From assembly GCF_002127325.2 (NCBI RefSeq), contig NC_035436.2:30777558-30841557 (forward strand): DNA of 64,000 nt, written 5' to 3'. This stretch comes from Helianthus annuus. Lineage: Eukaryota > Streptophyta > Magnoliopsida > Asterales > Asteraceae. The position numbers and the translations under genes are program-made. Below the pieces are notes generated by a model, which saw nothing but the letters and a program-made list of their open reading frames with translations, was not told the origin of the DNA and did not search any database. Shown here piece by piece: positions 58,008-64,000 of this stretch (positions within the stretch are counted from its first letter, which is position 1; the number at the start of each line of letters is the position of its first letter).

Positions 58008-58361
58008 AGAATCCGGTGAGAGATGCAGCCATGGAGTTTGACATGATAGTCAGCTTGATTTGGTTCCCCTTTAAGATGTCTGTCAATGATGGTAGTACCG
58101 AGTTCTTTAGGGTTGAAGAACTCATAGTAATGGAGAGAGAGGAGGTCGAATTATGTGTTTGATGTTATAATTATCTAACCTTAATTCCTCCCTAGTAATC
58201 TCCTTATATACACCCAAGGAGAAACGTTATTAGTTAATAAGGGTACTCATTCCATCAACAATTACCAACTAATATATTATAAGATTTTATATATTTTGAT
58301 CTATATTATATAAATAATAATGATGGCTACTAGATTAAATAAACACATATGTATTCTTACA
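58008..58361 (-). repeat. Copia LTR, proximal 354 bp
   Basis: Minus strand starts TGTAAGAATAC at 58361 right after a purine tract AAGTGGGAGAA (58362-58372), with a TATA-type GTATATAAGG near 58200. Continues, after removing the Tekay-type element and one AACAG, into 46153-46188. An ATG ORF inside (minus strand, from about 58130) is incidental. Confidence 0.7.
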
Positions 58362-58965
58362 TTCTCCCACTTAGCCGAATAATAATTTATTATGAGTATT
58401 AGATTTGTCTGATCAGAAGTTAATACTCATTTTATCTTTAAACTAAGAACCGTGGCAGAGAAATACAGTCGTTGAGTCATTATGCAACTCAGGACCCCCA
58501 TTAATCATGCTACAGCCTCAATTTAAAACCTAACAGTTATGATCAAAATATTCAAGTAAGCCCTTTAACGTTTGATTTGTATTTATGTTTGTCTATATGT
58601 CATTATACCGACAGAACATATGTTAGAGACATACAAAATCAAACTGATGAGGAAAATTAATATTTAATCGTTCATAGTACGATATGTAGTTGTACATAGT
58701 CATATAAACTCGTCATTATTATAGGCGCTTATATAATAGGTATGGGTGATAGACTTTTAGTTATAGGATCCTTAAGCATATCATTAATGTATTCGATAGA
58801 GAGATTTAGTTTCCTTAGTTCGTTCATAAACGAATAATCAAATTCGTATCGAAATTTAATGCAACACCTCTCAAACTGTTACTGTTCAAGGAGACATGGT
58901 AGCTGACTTTATCACAACAAGTCGTCAATATATAATTTATATGAAGTTAATAAACTTAGGAGTCC
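58362..58965 (-). pseudogene. Copia 3' internal remnant (end of RNase H)
   Basis: On the minus strand, INDMLKDPITKSLSP near 58730-58790 matches the ADP-TKGL end signature of copia RNase H, followed by a stop, non-coding sequence and the polypurine tract. Everything upstream is missing: the sequence meets the family B LTR near 58966. Confidence 0.55.
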
Positions 58966-60498
58966 ACTGATGTAAAATAATATTTGGAGATTTTTAAAGA
59001 TTTATAATGATTTTTAACCTGCTCATGCGGTTATGGCATCGGTTCGGTAAATACCGAATATACCCTTTTCGAGCATAACTTGAGTTCTACAAGGTATTTT
59101 GACCCGATTCTAGTTGCTACTGATTTTAAATAATAAATAGAGTATTTTGGGCTTTATAAACTGATCGGAAAACTCAGATTTCCTGTAGAACTCAGAAACC
59201 TCTTTTATGATCTTTAAAATGGCCGAAATACCCCTACGGGGCATATAATGGATTTAAACTCGTTACGGGCATTATGAAAGGTATCCTACTGATACCACAA
59301 CCTATTTAAAGCATATTGACTTAGGAAACTTGTGTAGGACTCTTACGGTTACCCGTTACGCCTTTTGCGCGCACAGTTCGGTTTATGTAACTAGTTTACA
59401 TAAACTAGCCGAAATGGGTCAAACCTTATTGTTTTGACCTCAAAATCCAGAGTGTGATTATATTACCCATATAAAACAAGTCTTCAAACTTTCGGGTCTG
59501 GATCACATTCCATTCCCGGTTTTCGCCTTTCACGCGATTAAACCGTAAATATCCTTTGAAACTGACCGGTCTGAGCTAAGGCTAAACTAAAGACCCGTTA
59601 GGATCCTAATAGGTTGATTTAAACCTTCATTCCAGAATAGGAGACCAGTAAAAGAAACTTGCATTGTTTATTAAGGATTAATACTTGCTCAGGTAAATAC
59701 TTTTAACTTATTTTCCGTTATACGGGCTTGGGTTACGGTATTTAAAATACCGCTTGGTCGGGCAATTGACCCCAACTTATTAGTAGTTGGGTATTATCAA
59801 TGTGACCCGTTTAAAAACTTGTTTTGTTGGCTTTACGCCTTTGGGAGCTTAATGACCATGTCCCGGATATCCTTGGCATCATTTTACGAAATGGCCACGA
59901 CCCTGACACACGGGTGTAGGCGTACTTCCGTAATGTGTCTATATTATTAAAGGTATAACCGTTGGTTTTCCCGCCACGACTTTATGCTTTGTGGCGTGTC
60001 TATTAACCTTAAACCCGGCCCGACCTGGGCGACCGAACACATAGTAACATGTAATTCTTTTACAAGATTTAATTATAAATTATCCAAAGTTATAAAGAGT
60101 TTGTGTCTTATGCATTCAAATCAATTTTATTAAACATTTTACAAAAGTGTCGGTTGAATGTATTTACCAGTGTAAACTGACGTATTTTCCCCAAAAGATT
60201 AAATGCAGGTTCTAAGCGTAATTGGCTGGATATTTCTCCTTAGCATTAATAAAGAGTCTCGCAAGCTTAAGATGCCTACGTCTGTTGAACAATACTTATA
60301 TTTTATTTTGATCCTCTGTGGATTATATTTCGACAATTGTGATACTTTGATATTACATTCAAAGGTTGAAATATATTTATCTTATTGCTTCCGCTGTGCA
60401 TTCATATATTGTGGGGTTTGACTATATTGTTACCAACTACGTCACGGTAATCCCCTACCGGGCCCACCGGTGATACACGTGGAAATCGGGGTGTGACA
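58966..60498 (+). repeat. Family B 5' LTR (plus copy), U3 truncated
   Basis: Ends ATCGGGGTGTGACA at 60498 and is homologous in reverse to the family B LTR starting at 23377 (shared blocks around the CCGGATATCC/GGATATCC and TTAACGG segments). Its start is not a TG; the U3 with dyads and TATA box is missing. The exact left junction is approximate. Confidence 0.65.
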
Positions 60499-60501
60499 GG
60501 T

Positions 60502-60514
60502 TGGTATCAGAGCC
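60502..60514 (+). promoter_or_regulatory. Primer binding site, tRNA-Met type (family B, plus copy)
   Basis: TGGTATCAGAGCC three bases after the LTR end, as in the minus copy. Confidence 0.85.
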
Positions 60515-60671
60515 AACGTTGAGTGAATTAAACACTATCCTTATGTGTTTAATCTCAATGACACAATTGCACATACTTGAGTCTAGACAAGAACATAGGA
60601 CAAATTCGAATTGTTATTCCAGTTTGTCTTTTATTATTTATTGTGATTTAAAGATTTGTTAAGCAGGAAAT

Positions 60672-61901
60672 ATGCCACCAGCAATTAGAAGAGGAGGAAG
60701 AGGCAAAGGGCCGATCACTACTCATAATGATCACGAGGCCGGACCTTCGAACATGCGAGCTCCTTCAAGTACAAGGAGTGAAGAACCTCAGAGACGTAGA
60801 AGAAACCTCTTTGAGCCTGCAAGACATTCTACCTTGCACAGTTCGACACCTTCGTACCATCACTCTTTTGGACCAAATTCGGAGAACAATCCCGATAACC
60901 CTCAACCTTCGTTTATACCTCTCCAGCGATCTGCTTCGCACCGTTCCTATGGCGATCCTACTCCTTTCTTTCAAGGCCGATTTAACCCGGCTGATTATGT
61001 CCAAGAACCAATAGGTTATAACCCTTTAGGACCTAAAGACCATTTCTCCGAAGATAATGCGGTAGATATGGATGAAGACACGGATCCCATAGAACCTGCA
61101 AGAGGTACTCCCAACCATCCTATCGAGATCTCTGATGGGCCATCCTTCCATGGAACACCCTATCAAGGTCCCGACAGTTACCAGACGAGGTTTAACTAGT
61201 GTGATTGGTATTTCACACCTTCTCATCACTTCTCGCCTCATGAGCAGCAGCAGCAACAGGATCCTTCCGAGGATTCGCGTTTCGTGGCAGTTACGCCACC
61301 GCCTCCTCCGCCACCAGTTCAACCAGTACTTCCAGATCTGCCAAGGCGTAGGAGATCAGGCGCGCGGATATCTACCTGAGGAGGGGAATTCCATTTTAGC
61401 ACCCCTCGCCACTCGAGTGCAAGTCACTTTCCGCCAGTACCTGAAGAACCACAGTTAGGGGAACCTTCCGGTCACCCTGCAGAGGTGAATTCTGCACCAG
61501 TTGCACCACCTCCGCCACCATTTGGATATGAAAATCCTATACCAGCGTACGCCGGTTCCACCGCGTACAACCCGTTTGAGCAGCCGACTCACACGCACTA
61601 CAACTATAATTACGATGCCGACCCATACGTGGTAGCGGCTAATTACAATGCCCTCCATCCCGACGGAGCTTATGGAAACCTTTAGAGACCAGATTACGCA
61701 GCTCATGGGTATCCAGCACCTCCTAGACCTCCGGTTCAACAACCGTCGCAGCAGCCACGTTTTTCTCCACCGGAGCAAGAAGAAATCCTCCACCGTCTAA
61801 ACCAAGTGGAACGAGACTTTGAGCAAGAACGTAAGAGTAATCGTGGGTTCCTTAAAGGCCTTGCAAACCTACTAAAAGGGAGGAAGAAACGAGATCATTA
61901 G
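60672..61901 (+). pseudogene. Family B extra ORF (ORF0), three in-frame stops
   Basis: ATG at 60672; one frame of 410 codons to the TAG at 61899, interrupted only by point stops at 61197, about 61377 and 61683. Conserved against the minus copy: basic start (MPPAIRRGGRGKGP), FEPARHS, NPADYV...GYNPLGPKDHF, acidic VDMDEDTDP, FHGTPYQGPD, proline tracts, GYENPIPAYAGSTAYNPFEQPT, and a C-terminal helix with Lys-rich tail (EEILHRLNQVERDF...FLKGLANLLKGRKK). The Ser/His-rich stretch is shorter here. No known domain. Conservation of both ends at protein level in two diverged copies argues it was a real accessory protein of this family. Confidence 0.72.
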
Positions 61902-61937
61902 TCTCTCTATGTACTATAGTATTTACTATTACAATCA

Positions 61938-62155
61938 AGTCCCTGCGAGGACATTTGTTTTAAGTATTTTAGTCCCTGCGTAGACATTTACCGTGTTTAG
62001 TCCTTGCGTGGACAATTGCATTTCAGTCCCTGTGTGGACTTATCTTTTAGTCCCTGTGCGGACATCTATCTATGTATTTGGTCCCTGCTTGGACTTGTTT
62101 TCTGTAAACCTCTGCGTAGGTATTTATCTATTTAAAAGTCCCGTTTAGGGCAGTG
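61938..62155 (+). promoter_or_regulatory. Array of eight GTCC/GGAC mini-hairpins between ORF0 and gag
   Basis: Successive units GTCCCTGCGAGGAC, GTCCCTGCGTAGAC, GTCCTTGCGTGGAC, GTCCCTGTGTGGAC, GTCCCTGTGCGGAC, GTCCCTGCTTGGAC, then weaker CCTCTGCGTAGG and GTCCCGTTTAGGGC, spaced about 20-35 bp. Most can form a 4-bp stem with a 6-base loop. A shorter cluster lies at the same place in the minus copy. Confidence 0.7.
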
Positions 62156-62883
62156 TGTAAGCATTATTATGATTAATGGAATGTTAAGTTAATAAATTTC
62201 ACTTTTGTCATTTTAATACATTCTTATATGAAATAAATCAAAAATCATTCCTTTTAAAATTAATCTGCTTAAATAAAGGATCTTAATAGTGAAACCTAGC
62301 CTGGTGTCATTATAAGACCCGGCCAAGATGGTAAGAGTTAATTAAAAGATTCAGATTTCCAGTTAACCTCTGTAAACATGTTGACATCCTTGGCAGATGT
62401 GATTCGTTAAAATCACACGCGTCATTCTTATATACAAATCCATTAAGGGATTCCAAAAACCCAAATTAATGATTTGTAAATCATGGGTTAAATCGTCAAT
62501 AAAGATGATCGTTTATTTAAAACATCCATTAGTGATGTAGTACCCACGGGCCATACTTGTTGTCATATAAGGCAAAAGACAGTTGTAGTCTATGACATCC
62601 TGTCAGAAAAGGGGAAAAAGAACTATGATTCAACCTCCATGCCTTGATTCTCTGTAATCCCGGCTTATATTATAAAAACGTCCTTGTGACTAGGCTCTAT
62701 GCCACTAGCAATATTATTTGTAATTAGGATAAGTTATATTCAAATCCTAAATAACAGTGAGTAACAAATTAACCAGATGTGGTCTATGTTTACCATGGTT
62801 AATGAATTGCCATAAAAGACAATTCCATAATAAACTCCTAAATAAAACTTTGTCATTATCTTCTGTAGCAGATTCAAGTTACA
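62156..62883 (+). other. Untranslated leader before family B gag (plus copy)
   Basis: AT-rich, no supported ORF; ends at the gag ATG (62884). Confidence 0.5.
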
Positions 62884-64000
62884 ATGGCTGAACCAAGTGG
62901 AGTTAATAGTCATTCAAAAGAGGATGACAATGATAACGCCCAGATACATATAACGGACGCGGAATTGAAAGCTCTAGTAACAACGCTGTTAAGGCAGCCT
63001 TGGATCGACAATACGAAGAGTACACCGAGTCCCGAAGCAGAACCCTATCTACACCACACTCAAAGCCAAAAACTCACTCTAAACCTCACAGCAAACCACC
63101 CTCGACTTCGTCTAAGCCTAAAAAGGACGACGATAGGCACTCATCCAATGATAAAAGTGTCCACCCTGAGAAGAAAGTGGTCGATGACGCACCTCGCGCC
63201 AGGGGTTGCACGTATAAGTATTTTGTATCTTGCAAACCCCGAGATTTCACTGGGGAAAAGGGCGCTGTAGATTGTATGGCCTGGTTAGACGAGATGGACA
63301 CTGTAGTGGACATCAGTGGTTGTGCAGAAAGAGACTTGGTGAAGTTTGTTTCACAGTCGTTCAAGGGTGAAGCCGTAGCGTGGTGGAGATCTCTGGTTCA
63401 AGCCTCTGGGAAGGCTGTTTTGTACAGCATGACATGGGAGGAATTCATGGCTCTCATCAAGGAAAATTACTGCCCTCAGCACGAGGTTGAAAAGATCGAA
63501 TCTGACTTCCTATCATTAGTCATGAAGAACCTAGATTGCCAGGCATACCTCACGACCTTCAACACTCTGTCAAGATTGGTTCCGTATCTTGTAACACCGG
63601 AACCCAAACGGATTGCGCGCTTCATTGGGGGTTTGGCCCCAGAAATAAAAGCTAGCGTAAAGGCTTCTAGGCCTGCTACCTTCAGATCTGTGGCAGATAT
63701 ATCTCTGTCTCTCACGCTTGATGCAGTGAGGCAGAGGTCGTTGAGGAATGCAGATAGCGAGAAGAGGAAACGTGAGGATGATGATTCACGTAGATCCGGC
63801 AAGAAGCATCGAGGAAATCGTGACAACAAGAGGGGGTTGGAGAACAAGAAAATTGACCGACAGTCAGGCGACAAGCCTTTGTGCAAGGTTTGCCAGAAGC
63901 ACCACTTTGGAAGGTGTAGATTTGAGAAGAAATCCCCACTGAAGCCGTGTGGGATATGCAAGTCCTCGGAGCATAGGACACTTGAGTGCAAGAAACTCAA
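62884..64000 (+). pseudogene. Family B Gag, one frameshift, cut by window end
   Basis: ATG at 62884 (MAEPSGVNSH, as MAGSDEANSH in the minus copy). The frame shifts by one base near 62980, just after ITDAELKALVT, then continues in another frame through the capsid region (GCTYKYFVSCKPRDF, SRLVPYLVTPEPKRIARFIGGL) to the knuckles CKVCQKHHFGRC and CGICKSSEHRTLEC at the window end. Otherwise well preserved. Confidence 0.8.

Larger units (their letters stand above)
58966..64000 (+). mobile_element. Family B Ty3/gypsy element (plus copy), runs off the window
   Basis: Same layout as the minus copy at 16746-26620: LTR, tRNA-Met primer site (60502-60514), extra ORF, hairpin array, gag. The window ends inside the gag zinc region, so pol and 3' LTR are not seen. 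Confidence 0.8.

Noticed and set aside
58008..58150. Exon-like ORF on the minus strand with an upstream TATA and ATG, apparently split by the Tekay-type insertion.
   Set aside because: The same stretch is part of a copia LTR (TGTAAG...TTACA after a purine tract), which explains the TATA box; the ORF is incidental.

Overview
The window looks like nuclear DNA of a flowering plant, most likely the daisy family (Asteraceae). It is AT-rich, has one clear intron-containing plant gene, and is otherwise packed with nested transposable elements. The Asteraceae assignment rests on the style of the LTR retrotransposons and their GC-rich paired dyads, which I recognise but could not search; genus is not resolved.

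Region 1 (1-11612): a head-to-tail dimer of a non-autonomous Athila-like LTR retrotransposon, LTR / internal / LTR / internal / LTR, with the first LTR cut by the window start. LTRs are 1694 bp, internal parts about 3.9 kb, and the primer site matches tRNA-Asp. There is no gag-pol. Each internal part has two small conserved ORFs, a likely intron, and stem-loops placed before both its polypurine tract and an internal G-run. Region 2 (11613-16745): a gypsy-type LTR fragment, a copia gag ORF without pol, and the copia 3' LTR. Region 3 (16746 to about 26600, minus strand): a decayed Ty3/gypsy element (called family B here) with an extra ORF upstream of gag, a gag, a pol with many in-frame stops, and a 5' LTR.

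Region 4 (26.7-35.3 kb): no host gene found. It holds CGTAT-type and TATAGTGT-type tandem repeats, a pogo/Emigrant-like element with a Tourist-like MITE nested in it, two Mutator-like foldback elements with 9-10 bp target duplications, and a non-autonomous Helitron. Region 5 (35424-39340, plus strand): the one host gene, a five-exon FAD-dependent monooxygenase (MO1-like) whose exons join into an open 399-codon frame. Its core promoter is duplicated (44-bp tandem repeat), the 3' splice site of intron 2 is duplicated (29 bp), and intron 2 hosts a foldback MITE.

Region 6 (about 41.5-64 kb): nested retrotransposons. A decayed Reina-like chromovirus (to 46152) is interrupted by a minus-strand copia remnant. 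The LTR of that copia was in turn split by a full, young-looking Tekay-type chromovirus (46189-58002, minus strand; TSD AACAG; uninterrupted 1504-codon gag-pol with a C-terminal chromodomain). To the right lies a plus-strand copy of family B, running off the window end inside gag.

The most interesting signals are not genes. Four unrelated LTR families carry short GC-rich dyads in pairs about two helical turns apart, upstream of the TATA box. The Athila-like element has AGGA-loop stem-loops with compensated stems before each G-rich tract. Family B has an array of small GTCC/GGAC hairpins between its extra ORF and gag.
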